In this document: positions 56,968 to 64,000 of the stretch, one piece after another | How the letters are laid out: each line of letters opens with the position of its first letter | Numbering within the stretch: the first letter of the stretch is position 1 | NCBI RefSeq assembly: GCF_008725655.1 | Contig: NZ_VYXP01000005.1 | Location: 443,153 to 507,152 of the forward strand | DNA: 64,000 bases | From: Marinihelvus fidelis | GTDB lineage: Bacteria; Pseudomonadota; Gammaproteobacteria; Xanthomonadales; SZUA-36 | Reading direction: 5' to 3' | Notes under the pieces: model-generated | The model's input: the letters and a program-made list of their open reading frames with translations, nothing else | What the model was told of the DNA's origin: nothing | The model's database searches: none | Made by a program: the position numbers and the translations under genes

Positions 56968-57946
56968 CGGGGGTCTCCTGGATGCGGCGCACAAGGTCGG
57001 CGAGCACCGGGTCGGAAGCGTGCTTCTCGTACACCGGCTGGACGGCCTCGATAAAGGGGGTCTTGTCGATGTCATCGACGATGGTGTTGCCGGCAGCGAT
57101 GATGCGCTCACGCGCGTCGGCCACGCGCAGGTCCCACAGGCGTCGCATCTCGTCGATGGACTCCTCGGCGGCCTGGCGAACCCAACCCTGTTGCTCCGGC
57201 GTCAGCTTGTCCCAGGTCAGTTTCGACATCACCAGGGCTTCCGGCACCATGGAGTGCTGGGTCAGGCTGTAGACGCGGGCGACCTCGAAATGCCGCGTGC
57301 TGGAATACGACGGCCAGTTGTTCTCGGCGCCGTCGATGGTGCCATTGCGCAGGGCCTCGTAGACCTGGCCAAACTCCATTGGCGTGGCGTTGCCGCCCAG
57401 GTCCTCGACCATCGCGACCGCCACGTCCGAGTTCTGCACGCGGATGCGCAGGCCGGTCATGTCTTCCGGGGTGCGAATGGCGGTGTCCGGCGTGTAGAAC
57501 GAGCGCACGCCGGAATCGTAGAAGGCCAGGCCGACCAGGCCATACGGCGCCATCGCGTCGAGGATCTCGCGGCCGATGGGGCCACGCAGGACCTTGTCGC
57601 GGTGTTCCACCGAGCGAAAGATGAACGGCAGCGACAGCACGTTGGTTTCGGTGACCACGTTGTTCAGCACCGGGATATTGATGCGATTGATATCAATCGC
57701 ACCGAACACCGTCTGCTCCACCGTGTCGCGCTCTTCGCCCAGCTGGCGGCCGTAGTAGACGCGAATGTCGAACTCGCCGCCTGACAACGCCTCCAGGCGG
57801 TCGCTCATGTAGCGCACCGCTTCCACGGTCGGGTAGTCGGTTGGGTGGATGTCCGCCGAACGGAAAGTGCGGGCCTCGGTGGCCGGGACCGCCAGGGCAA
57901 GTAGCGACGCCGCCAGGGCGCCGTGAGCCAGATGTCGCAGGTTCAT
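56960..57946 (-). CDS. dctP: TRAP transporter substrate-binding protein (DctP type)
   Basis: 328 residues with a signal peptide cut near TEA-RTF. DctP fold: ADIHPTDYPTVEAVRYMSDRLEALSGGEFDIRVYYGRQLGEERDTVEQ, LRIRVQNSDVAVAMVEDLGGNATPMEFGQVYEAL and GTIDGAENNWPSY with the carboxylate-binding Arg in the LRIRVQNS strand. Located between kduD and the permeases; substrate inferred to be an unsaturated or keto uronate. Confidence 0.93.
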   Translation of the reverse strand: MNLRHLAHGALAASLLALAVPATEARTFRSADIHPTDYPTVEAVRYMSDRLEALSGGEFDIRVYYGRQLGEERDTVEQTVFGAIDINRINIPVLNNVVTETNVLSLPFIFRSVEHRDKVLRGPIGREILDAMAPYGLVGLAFYDSGVRSFYTPDTAIRTPEDMTGLRIRVQNSDVAVAMVEDLGGNATPMEFGQVYEALRNGTIDGAENNWPSYSSTRHFEVARVYSLTQHSMVPEALVMSKLTWDKLTPEQQGWVRQAAEESIDEMRRLWDLRVADARERIIAAGNTIVDDIDKTPFIEAVQPVYEKHASDPVLADLVRRIQETPDD

Positions 57947-57954
57947 GGAATCCC

Positions 57955-58710
57955 CTATCGGGCCAGCCAGCCACCGTCGACGGCGATCACCGTGCCGTTG
58001 ACGTAGTCGGATGCGCTGGACGCCAGGTAGACGGCCGCGCCGCCCAGGTCCTCGGGAGAGCCCCAGCGGCCGGTCGGGATGCGATCCAGGATTTGCTGGT
58101 TCCGCACCGGGTCAGCCTGTAGCGCCTGGGTGTTGTCGGTGGCCATGTAGCCGGGAGCAATACCGTTGACGTTGATGCCCTTGGCCGCCCACTCGTTGCA
58201 CAGCGCGCGGATCAGGCCCAGCAGGCCGCTCTTGCTGGCCGTGTAGGACGGCACCGTGATACCGCCCTGGTAGGACAGCATCGACACCGTGTTGATAATC
58301 TTGCCGCCGCCGTTGTCGACCATGAAGCGCGCCGCGGCCTGCGACAGCATGAACGGCGTACGCAGGTTCAGGCCCATGACGTCGTCCCAGTCCTTGGCGC
58401 TGAAGTCGATGGCCGGGTGGCGGCGAATGGTGCCGGCGTTGTTCACCAGGATATTGACCGCGCCCAGGGCGTCGATGGCCTCGGCGATGACGTCGTCGGC
58501 GCAGCTGCCGTCGGTCAGGTCGGCGGACACGGCATGGAAGCGGCGGCCCAGGGCCTCCACCTTGGCGCCGGTCTCTTCAGCCGCGCCGCGCGACACCGCG
58601 ACGATGTCAGCGCCGGCCTCGGCCAGTGCGACGGCCATACCCTGGCCCAGGCCCTTGTTGGCGCCGGTGACGACGGCGACCTTGCCGTCGAGATTAAACA
58701 TGGAAAGCAT
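57955..58710 (-). CDS. kduD: 2-deoxy-D-gluconate 3-dehydrogenase / DKII reductase
   Basis: 251 residues. Short-chain dehydrogenase: TGANKGLGQGMAVALAEAG (cofactor loop), NNAGTIRRHPA, and catalytic SYTASKSGLLG (Tyr-x3-Lys) with Ser in VSMLSYQGG. NKGLGQGMA and RRHPAIDFS are typical of KduD. Reduces 2,5-diketo-3-deoxygluconate (DKII) to 2-keto-3-deoxygluconate. Follows kduI and precedes dctP by 8 bp. Confidence 0.94.
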   Translation of the reverse strand: MLSMFNLDGKVAVVTGANKGLGQGMAVALAEAGADIVAVSRGAAEETGAKVEALGRRFHAVSADLTDGSCADDVIAEAIDALGAVNILVNNAGTIRRHPAIDFSAKDWDDVMGLNLRTPFMLSQAAARFMVDNGGGKIINTVSMLSYQGGITVPSYTASKSGLLGLIRALCNEWAAKGINVNGIAPGYMATDNTQALQADPVRNQQILDRIPTGRWGSPEDLGGAAVYLASSASDYVNGTVIAVDGGWLAR

Positions 58711-58727
58711 TCGGATGACTCCTTGGA

Positions 58728-59570
58728 TTACTTAAGCTGGCAAATGTCGAGGACGTTCATGTCGGTGTAGTCCAGGTTCTCACCGCCCATGGCCCAGATA
58801 AAACTGTAGTTGCGCGTGCCGGATCCCATGTGGATCGACCAGGGCGGTGAAATGACCGCCTCGCTGTCGCGCATGATGATGTGGCGCGCCTTGTCCGGCT
58901 CGCCCATGAAATGAAATACGCGGTCGTCTTCGCCCAGCCCGAAGTAGAAATACACCTCGGAGCGGCGGTCGTGCAGGTGCGGGGGCATCGTGTTCCAGAC
59001 ACTGCCCGGTTTCAGGATCGTCAGCCCCAGCAACAACTGGCAGGACTGGCAGGTCTCCGGCACGACGTACTTGTAGATGGTCCGCTCGTTGGACGTCTCC
59101 AGCGCGCCCAGTTCGACCGGCACCGCCTTGTCGATGGAGATCTTGACGATGTCGAAGGCGTGATGCGCCGGGGTCGAGGCCAGGTAGAAGCGGGCGGGGT
59201 TATCCGCGTCCCGGGACGCGAACGTGACCTGCTTGCTGCCCATCGGAATATACAAGCCGTCACGCGGCTGCATGACGAATGCCTCACCGTCGACCGTGAT
59301 AACGCCTTCACCTTCGCCCACGTTGATGGCGCCCAGCTCGCGGCGCTCCAGGAAGGGCTGGCCGGCCACCGGCTCGACCTGGTCAGGGAGCGACAGCGGC
59401 GTATCCATCGGGGCCGCGCCGCCAATGACCATGCGCTCGTTGTGGGTATAGTTCAGCGCGAGCCTGCCGTCGGTGAACAGGTTGTTGACCAGGTAGCGAT
59501 CGCGCAGTTGCTGGTTGCTGGCCCCCTCCATCATGTCCGGGTGGGTGGCCTGGTACGTCTTGTCAAACAC
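58728..59570 (-). CDS. kduI: 5-keto-4-deoxyuronate isomerase
   Basis: 280 residues, E. coli has 278. [41 protein letters not shown] and the zinc site [15 protein letters not shown] (H-x-H..E) are diagnostic. Isomerises DKI (5-keto-4-deoxyuronate) from pectin or other polyuronide cleavage to DKII. First gene of the kduID-dctPQM-PepSY operon; promoter and candidate operator about 100 bp upstream. Confidence 0.96.
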   Translation of the reverse strand: MFDKTYQATHPDMMEGASNQQLRDRYLVNNLFTDGRLALNYTHNERMVIGGAAPMDTPLSLPDQVEPVAGQPFLERRELGAINVGEGEGVITVDGEAFVMQPRDGLYIPMGSKQVTFASRDADNPARFYLASTPAHHAFDIVKISIDKAVPVELGALETSNERTIYKYVVPETCQSCQLLLGLTILKPGSVWNTMPPHLHDRRSEVYFYFGLGEDDRVFHFMGEPDKARHIIMRDSEAVISPPWSIHMGSGTRNYSFIWAMGGENLDYTDMNVLDICQLK

Positions 59571-59669
59571 GTCTGTGACTCCTTGGTCGGGTCAGGTGGC
59601 CGCGCACCGGGGAGCCGGCGCGGCCAGGCGTGGGTTCCCGGGTGTCCGTGTTGCACGGGCGACCAATGG

Positions 59670-59711
59670 GGAAACCGGTGTCATTCTAAACAGCCTCCGC
59701 ATCGCCCGCAA
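59670..59711 (-). promoter_or_regulatory. kduI: kduI promoter with candidate LacI-type operator
   Basis: Minus strand: -35 TTGCGG (59706-59711), 17-bp spacer, -10 TAGAAT (59683-59688), and directly downstream TGACACCGGTTTCC (59670-59683), a half-perfect palindrome centred on CG as LacI-family operators are. The same 10-bp half, TGACACCGGT, occurs in the divergent promoter at 61104-61113. Confidence 0.6.
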
Positions 59712-59731
59712 ATCCTTGCGCCGGCAACCCG

Positions 59732-60751
59732 TCAGGGCGGCGGCGCGGTGGACTCGCGCACGACCAGCTCAGGTGTAAAGCTGACGTAGCGGTGCACGCT
59801 GGCTGCAGGGTCGCTCAACAACAATTGCCCCGCCGCCTTGCCCATTTCACGGATCGGCATGCGCACCGTGGTCAGGCGCGGCCAGACCCTCGAGGCGATG
59901 GGCGTGTCGTCGTAACCGACAATGGAAAAGTCTTCCGGTACGCGGATGCCGGCCTGGCGGGCGGCCTGGTAGGCACCAACGGCCATCTCGTCATTGCCGC
60001 AGAACACCGCGGTCGGGCGGTTGTCCATGGCCAGCAGTTCGCTGGCGCATTCGAAGCCGGTCTCGTAGGTGTAGCCGCCTTCCAGCACCAGGCCGGAATC
60101 AAGCCGGATACCGTATTCGCTCAGGCCCAGCTCGAAACCGCGGAATCGCTCATGCGATGAGCGGAACGACAACGGACCGCGGATATGGGCAATGCGCTTG
60201 TGGCCCAGATCGGCGATATGGTGCGCGGCTTTCTCGGCGCCCTCGCTGTCGTGCGTCTTCACCGTGTTCTGCGGCGTGTCCATGATCACGGATGCAATGC
60301 GTACGTAGCGGCAGTTGTTCTCCTGCAGCATGTCCACCAGTTCCTGGTCCTCGGACACCGACGGCGGCAGGATGGCGCCGAAAAATCGCTGTTGCTTGAT
60401 AAACCGGCGGATCGATTCGAAATAGCCCTCCTCGTTGCGGTCACAAGGGCGAATCACCAGTTGCTGGTCGCTGGCTTCCAGCGCATCCAGCACACCCCTT
60501 TGCATGCTGACGATGTACTGCGGGCTGGGGTTGTCATAGATCATGGCCACCAGGTAGGACTTTCGCAGCGCCAGCGCGCGGGCCTCGGGGTGAGGTGTGT
60601 AGCCATGTTCCTCGATCACGGCCTGCACCTTTTCACGCGTGGCGGGCCGGACCTTGGGCGAGTCGTTGATGACGCGCGAGACGGTTTTCTTGGATACGCC
60701 GGCGAGCCGGGCGATATCGTTGATCGTGACCTTGCCGCCCGGCTTGATCAT
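59732..60751 (-). CDS. LacI-family transcriptional repressor of the uronate locus
   Basis: 339 residues from ATG 60751. N-terminal helix-turn-helix VTINDIARLAGVSKKTVSRVIND and hinge helix SPKVRPATREKVQAVIEEHGYTPHPEARAL, followed by a periplasmic-binding-protein-like sensor (FFGAILPPSV, GHKRIAHIRGP, CGNDEMAVGAYQAARQAG, GYDDTPIASRVWPRLTTVRMPI). Earlier in-frame starts are far upstream and unlikely. Likely represses kduI and hydratase-eda-kdgK in the absence of a uronate inducer (inferred from position and shared sites). Confidence 0.93.
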   Translation of the reverse strand: MIKPGGKVTINDIARLAGVSKKTVSRVINDSPKVRPATREKVQAVIEEHGYTPHPEARALALRKSYLVAMIYDNPSPQYIVSMQRGVLDALEASDQQLVIRPCDRNEEGYFESIRRFIKQQRFFGAILPPSVSEDQELVDMLQENNCRYVRIASVIMDTPQNTVKTHDSEGAEKAAHHIADLGHKRIAHIRGPLSFRSSHERFRGFELGLSEYGIRLDSGLVLEGGYTYETGFECASELLAMDNRPTAVFCGNDEMAVGAYQAARQAGIRVPEDFSIVGYDDTPIASRVWPRLTTVRMPIREMGKAAGQLLLSDPAASVHRYVSFTPELVVRESTAPPP

Positions 60752-61065
60752 CGGAATCCGGCCGGCGTCCGCCGCCCCCGCGGGTGGGTTATGTTTTTCG
60801 CTTTGTTCATGAGCTAAGACCTGTTTTTTTATTGTGTTTTCCGGGACATTGCGACCAACAGCGCTGTCAATGTCTCCCGAGCCATCATAATGCAACCATT
60901 GGGATTCGCCCAGCCTGCGTTGATCGTGCTCGATTTTCGGCCAGTTCGGCGGGTGGCACCGTCGTCACGTGGGTGCCGGGCGGCACATTTTCCGGCGCGC
61001 GGCGAGGTGCAGGTGGTGGTTTGTCCGTAACCAATTGATAGATATGACGATGTGTAATTTTTGGC

Positions 61066-61081
61066 TGGTGATATATCGCCA
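61066..61081. promoter_or_regulatory. 16-bp palindrome TGGTGATATATCGCCA
   Basis: Palindrome with one mismatched pair, 16 bp upstream of the hydratase -35. Typical operator geometry; could bind an activator or a second repressor. No second copy seen in the window. Confidence 0.4.
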
Positions 61082-61096
61082 AAATGAGGATAGTGC

Positions 61097-61125
61097 TTGC
61101 AAATGACACCGGTATCCCATAGCCT
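61097..61125 (+). promoter_or_regulatory. Hydratase promoter with operator in spacer
   Basis: -35 TTGCAA (61097-61102), 17-bp spacer, -10 TAGCCT (61120-61125). The operator-like TGACACCGGTATCC (61104-61117) fills the spacer, so a bound LacI-family repressor would block polymerase. Same motif as at kduI. Confidence 0.55.
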
Positions 61126-61198
61126 GAAAACACAGCGAGCGCAGGAAAGCGCTCCGAAACGACAACCACCACAGAGTGGAAACGGAATTTAAGGGCTC

Positions 61199-62011
61199 AT
61201 GACTATCGCTAACGACATTGGCGGCATCGCCTCATCATTCGTCAGTGCTCGGCAGAACGCCAGGGCGCTGGAAGGTTACCCGGGTGAGATCCCCGCGGAC
61301 ATCGACACCAGCTACCGCATCCAGGACCAGGCCATTGAGCTGTGGCCGGATCGTGTTGTCGGCTGGAAGGTCGGCGGCTTGAATGCCGAAAATACGGCGC
61401 GGTTTGGTGTTTCCCGCCTGGTTGGCCCCATCTTCGCGAGCGATGTCTGGGCTGCCAATGGCGACACCCCGGTGCCGTTCCCCGTATTTGACGGCGGCTT
61501 TGCCGCGGTCGAGGCCGAGCTGGTCTTGGTGCTGGGTGAAGACGCGCCGGCCGACAAGCTCAGCTGGACCTCCGAGGAGGCCGCGGCGCTGGTGTCGCGG
61601 GTGCACATGGGCATCGAGACGGCGGGCAGCCCGCTGGCGACCATTAACGAACTGGGCCCCACGGTCATCATTTCCGACTTCGGCAATAACCATGGCCTGA
61701 TCCTGGGCGCCGAGATCCCCGGCGGTGTCAACGTGCTGGATGAAGGCATGCACTGCAGCACGACGATCGACGGTGAGAACGCCGGCAGCAACAACATTCC
61801 GGTGCGCCCGGAAGGCCCGCTGGAATCACTGCGCGTGCTCCTGGAAGTCAACGCCCGCCGCGGCCGTCCGCTTAAGGCAGGCGACCTGGTGTCCAGTGGC
61901 GCCCAGACCGGTATTCATGATGTCAGCGCCGGCCAGTCTGCGGTGTCGACCTTTGGCGACTACGGCAGCATTCATTGCGTGGCGACGCCGGCGAAGGACG
62001 GCCAGGGCTGA
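61199..62011 (+). CDS. 2-keto-4-pentenoate hydratase/FAH-like enzyme
   Basis: 270 residues. Motifs of the MhpD/HpcG branch of the fumarylacetoacetate hydrolase fold: GWKVGGLNAENTARFGV, VEAELVLVLGEDAP (metal Glu), HMGIETAGSP, and GDLVSSGAQTGIHDV. Members hydrate 2-keto-4-enoates or decarboxylate ketoacids. Its seat in a uronate operon suggests a role on a keto-deoxy sugar-acid intermediate, not part of the textbook pathway. Preceded by operator-bearing promoter. Confidence 0.82.
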   Translation: MTIANDIGGIASSFVSARQNARALEGYPGEIPADIDTSYRIQDQAIELWPDRVVGWKVGGLNAENTARFGVSRLVGPIFASDVWAANGDTPVPFPVFDGGFAAVEAELVLVLGEDAPADKLSWTSEEAAALVSRVHMGIETAGSPLATINELGPTVIISDFGNNHGLILGAEIPGGVNVLDEGMHCSTTIDGENAGSNNIPVRPEGPLESLRVLLEVNARRGRPLKAGDLVSSGAQTGIHDVSAGQSAVSTFGDYGSIHCVATPAKDGQG

Positions 62012-62060
62012 TATCGCCCGGGACGCGGCCCGGCCGCTGTCCCCAGCACGGTTTACAAGG

Positions 62061-62153
62061 AACGGCCCGGGGCAATGTTTGCCCGGAATGGGAGGCTTGG
62101 CATGTGGTCTCCGCTCCAACGCATCCAGGTAGATATCCTGGGCCGTTTTTTTT
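62061..62153 (+). terminator. Multi-branched RNA structure ending in an eight-T run
   Basis: Outer stem AACGGCCC (62061-62068) pairs with GGGCCGTT (62140-62147), directly followed by T-run 62146-62153. Inside are a perfect hairpin GGGCAA-TGT-TTGCCC (62070-62084) and CCAGG/CCTGG (62125-62129 / 62137-62141); the last overlaps the outer stem by two bases, so the two pairings compete. Acts at least as a terminator after the hydratase; a switch-like leader is possible if transcription reads into eda. Confidence 0.65.
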
Positions 62154-62203
62154 CTGGCGCCCTGCCAGTTCCAAAAACAACTCAAACAATCGTATTCATT
62201 CGG

Positions 62204-62232
62204 TTCGTTACTGGTTTACCAACCGCTACAAT
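62204..62232 (+). promoter_or_regulatory. eda: eda-kdgK promoter with TGGTTTACCA site
   Basis: -35 TTCGTT (62204-62209), 17-bp spacer, -10 TACAAT (62227-62232), about 28 bp before the TTG start. Spacer contains TGGTTTACCA (62212-62221), a perfect 4+4 palindrome like those bound by GntR/FadR-type uronate regulators such as UxuR and ExuR (consensus near TTGGTATACCAA). Confidence 0.5.
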
Positions 62233-62259
62233 ATTGGTTTGAACCCGAGGTACACCACT

Positions 62260-62895
62260 TTGAGCATCGAAGACAAACTCCTGCAAACGCCCGTTATCCC
62301 ACTGGTGCAGGCCAGCGACCCCGAGGTCGCAATCCGCACCTCCAAGGCCCTGGTTGACGGCGGCCTGGACGTTATCGAAGTGGTGATGCGAACCCCTGAA
62401 GCCCTGGATTGCATGGCCGCGATCGTTGAGGCCCTGCCGGACGCCATCGTCGGTGCCGGCACGGTTCTGAGTGCTGGCCAGGCGGGCAGCGCGCTCGAGG
62501 CGGGCGCCAAGTTCATCGTTTCACCCGGCCTGAACGAGGGCGTGGTCGAGGCTTCGCGCACCGGTGGCGTGCCGGTCTATCCCGGCGTCAACACGCCCAG
62601 CGAGGTGCAGACGGCCTGGAACCTGGGTCTGCGCACCCTGAAATTCTTCCCCGCCGGCCTGGCGGGCGGTACGCCCATGCTCAAGGCGCTGGGCTCCGTG
62701 TTCCGTGATGTGAAATTCATTCCTACCGGTGGCGTATCCGCGTCCAACCTGGGCGAATACCTTGCGGTGAGCTCCGTGCTTGCCTGTGGGGGCAGCTGGC
62801 TGACGCCGGCCGACGAAATCGCCGCCGGCAACTACGATGCCGTGACCACCCTGGCCCGGGAAGCGGCCGGCATCGCCCAATCCGCTCGAGGTTAA
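62260..62895 (+). CDS. eda: 2-keto-3-deoxy-6-phosphogluconate aldolase
   Basis: 211 residues from TTG 62260 with GAGG about 9 bases upstream, matching the usual 213. Catalytic Glu40 in [11 protein letters not shown], Schiff-base Lys128 in LKFFPAG, phosphate-binding [12 protein letters not shown]. Cleaves KDPG to pyruvate and glyceraldehyde-3-phosphate. Last step of the uronate route, paired with kdgK 7 bp downstream. Confidence 0.94.
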   Translation: MSIEDKLLQTPVIPLVQASDPEVAIRTSKALVDGGLDVIEVVMRTPEALDCMAAIVEALPDAIVGAGTVLSAGQAGSALEAGAKFIVSPGLNEGVVEASRTGGVPVYPGVNTPSEVQTAWNLGLRTLKFFPAGLAGGTPMLKALGSVFRDVKFIPTGGVSASNLGEYLAVSSVLACGGSWLTPADEIAAGNYDAVTTLAREAAGIAQSARG

Positions 62896-62902
62896 CCCGA
62901 TC

Positions 62903-63931
62903 ATGGCTAATTACCTTACTTTTGGTGAAATCATGCTGCGGCTGAAAACGCCGGGGCACGAACGCTTCTTCCAGTCACCCGCTTTTGAAGCCACGTTTGG
63001 TGGCGGTGAAGCCAACGTGGCGGTTGCGCTATGCAACTATGGCTTTGACGCCGGTTTTATCTCCGCGTTGCCGGACAACGATATTGGTGAAGCGGCCATC
63101 CGCGAACTGCGCTACTTCGGCGTGGACACGTCCAACGTGGCCCGCCAGGGTGACCGTGTCGGCATCTACTACCTGGAAACCGGCGCCAACCAGCGTGCCA
63201 CCAAGGTGGTCTACGACCGCGATCGTTCCTCCATCTGCGAGGCCCAGCCGGGCGATTTCGACTTCGCGAAAATCTTTGAAGGCGTGCGCTGGCTGCACAT
63301 CACCGGCATCACGCCGGCGCTGAGCCAGAGTGCGGCGGACCTGTCTCTGGAGTGCGTGAAGGCCGCCAAGGCCGCCGGCGTGATCGTCAGCTGTGACTTC
63401 AACTTCCGCGGCAAGCTGTGGAAGTACGGCAAGAGTGCGCCGGAAGTGATGCGCGAACTGGTGAAGTACGTGGACGTGGGCATCGCCAACGAGGAAGACT
63501 GCCAGAAGTCGCTGGGTATTGAAGTGGACGTGGACGTCAGCACCGGCGAGCTGGATACCGCCAAGTACGAGGCGCTGAGCGCCAAGGTGCTGGAGGAGTA
63601 CCCGGACATGTCGACCATCGCCATCACGCTGCGTGAATCGAAGAGCGCCGACCGCAACGGCTGGTCCGCCTGCCTGCGCGACAAGGACGGCTTCAAGCTG
63701 TCGCGGCACTACGAGATCACCGACATAATCGACCGCGTCGGCGGTGGCGACAGCTTCGCCAGTGCGCTGATCGCCGGCCTGGAGCGCTACGAGGACCGCC
63801 AGCAGTCGCTGGAGTTTGCGGTGGCGGCCAGCTGCCTGAAGCACTCCATCAACGGTGACTTCAACCGCGTCAGCGTGGCCGAGGTCGAGGGCCTGATGAA
63901 AGGCTCCGGAAGCGGTCGCGTCCAGCGCTAA
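62903..63931 (+). CDS. kdgK: 2-keto-3-deoxygluconate kinase (PfkB family)
   Basis: 342 residues. PfkB fold: [45 protein letters not shown] and [16 protein letters not shown] with the catalytic Asp. LRLKTPG and the fairly long lid agree with KdgK. Phosphorylates KDG to KDPG ahead of Eda. No gene follows in the window; a GGGGTCAGAGT element begins 12 bp after the stop. Confidence 0.94.
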   Translation: MANYLTFGEIMLRLKTPGHERFFQSPAFEATFGGGEANVAVALCNYGFDAGFISALPDNDIGEAAIRELRYFGVDTSNVARQGDRVGIYYLETGANQRATKVVYDRDRSSICEAQPGDFDFAKIFEGVRWLHITGITPALSQSAADLSLECVKAAKAAGVIVSCDFNFRGKLWKYGKSAPEVMRELVKYVDVGIANEEDCQKSLGIEVDVDVSTGELDTAKYEALSAKVLEEYPDMSTIAITLRESKSADRNGWSACLRDKDGFKLSRHYEITDIIDRVGGGDSFASALIAGLERYEDRQQSLEFAVAASCLKHSINGDFNRVSVAEVEGLMKGSGSGRVQR

Positions 63932-63943
63932 GCAGAAAGCTGG

Positions 63944-64000
63944 GGGGTCAGAGTGGGGTCAGAGTTGAACCCGAGTCTTGACTCAGGTTCAACTCTGACC
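63944..64000. repeat. GGGGTCAGAGT repeat with hairpin (runs to the window end)
   Basis: GGGGTCAGAGT (63944-63954) is repeated at 63955-63965, the second copy forming a perfect 15-bp stem 63957-63971 with 63986-64000. Inside the loop is a second small hairpin GAGTC-TT-GACTC (63973-63984). Same outer motif as at 6900-6933 but with different inner sequence. The window cuts it at the right. Confidence 0.85.

Larger units (their letters stand above)
60752..61198. other. 447-bp divergent regulatory region between lacI-type gene and hydratase
   Basis: No convincing gene. AT-rich in 61021-61170. Contains the near-perfect 16-bp palindrome TGGTGATATATCGCCA (61066-61081) and the hydratase promoter with the TGACACCGGT motif. 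The leader of the LacI gene lies in 60752-60890. Polypurine/polyT run TTTTTTTATTG around 60821-60835. Confidence 0.6.

Noticed and set aside
60885..61172. Possible small gene (95 codons) on the minus strand in the regulatory gap
   Set aside because: Crosses the operator and promoter motifs, has no homologue I recognise and no ribosome site; better explained as regulatory DNA.

Overview
The window reads as chromosomal DNA of a high-GC, probably marine or sediment-dwelling gammaproteobacterium. Evidence for this is the gene order rsmG-parA-parB-atpIBEFHAGDC, the aroQ-accB-accC-prmA block, radC/dut/algC, a two-membrane physiology (TonB receptor, TRAP transporter, lipoproteins, outer-membrane barrel) and a class-2 gshA. 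I cannot fix the family; Chromatiales, Woeseiaceae or Wenzhouxiangellaceae-like bacteria are possible. I saw no rRNA, tRNA, CRISPR array, prophage or full insertion sequence.

Layout. 1-6.9 kb: a truncated secreted-type phosphoesterase, a sodium/solute symporter, methylmalonate-semialdehyde dehydrogenase, an organophosphate antiporter-like MFS protein and an inositol-monophosphatase-like enzyme. 7.2-13.3 kb: aroQ-accB-accC-prmA, then a methyltransferase, a degenerate lipid acyltransferase and thymidine kinase. 13.4-22.6 kb: mutM, hyuA-like, rpmB-rpmG, radC, dut-algC (long membrane-anchored form) and gshA. 22.7-28.2 kb: a complete five-gene oligopeptide ABC transporter. 28.2-39.4 kb: rsmG-parA-parB and the complete ATP synthase operon. 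39.5-44.6 kb: META-domain lipoprotein, outer-membrane barrel, a subclass B3 metallo-beta-lactamase coupled to a MscS channel, and a MetF-like enzyme. 44.5-51.6 kb: TonB receptor, Asp/Asn hydroxylase, propeller protein and two sulfotransferases. 51.6-54.6 kb: MtfA-like peptidase, CatB/Vat-type acetyltransferase, two DUF proteins and methionine aminopeptidase. 54.7-63.9 kb: an unsaturated-uronate catabolic locus with TRAP transporter, kduD, kduI, LacI regulator, hydratase, eda and kdgK. It converts DKI-type uronates through KDG and KDPG to pyruvate and glyceraldehyde-3-phosphate, and shows a shared candidate operator in front of both divergent arms.

The most unusual content is intergenic. (a) Seven places carry tandem heptamer arrays (GTCACGC, GTAACGC or CTCCCTC), usually starting at or supplying a stop codon; several are inverted pairs flanking something. 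(b) Three copies of a large hairpin share a 52-nt core, but the 30-nt arms have been rewritten in a compensatory way. (c) A four-helix-bundle (S23/Avd-like) gene flanked by inverted heptamer arrays sits inside the normally tight parB-atpI junction, and a gene-free inverted-heptamer element sits inside the ATP synthase operon between atpG and atpD. I propose these as forms of one undescribed heptad-bounded element family; the link is inference.
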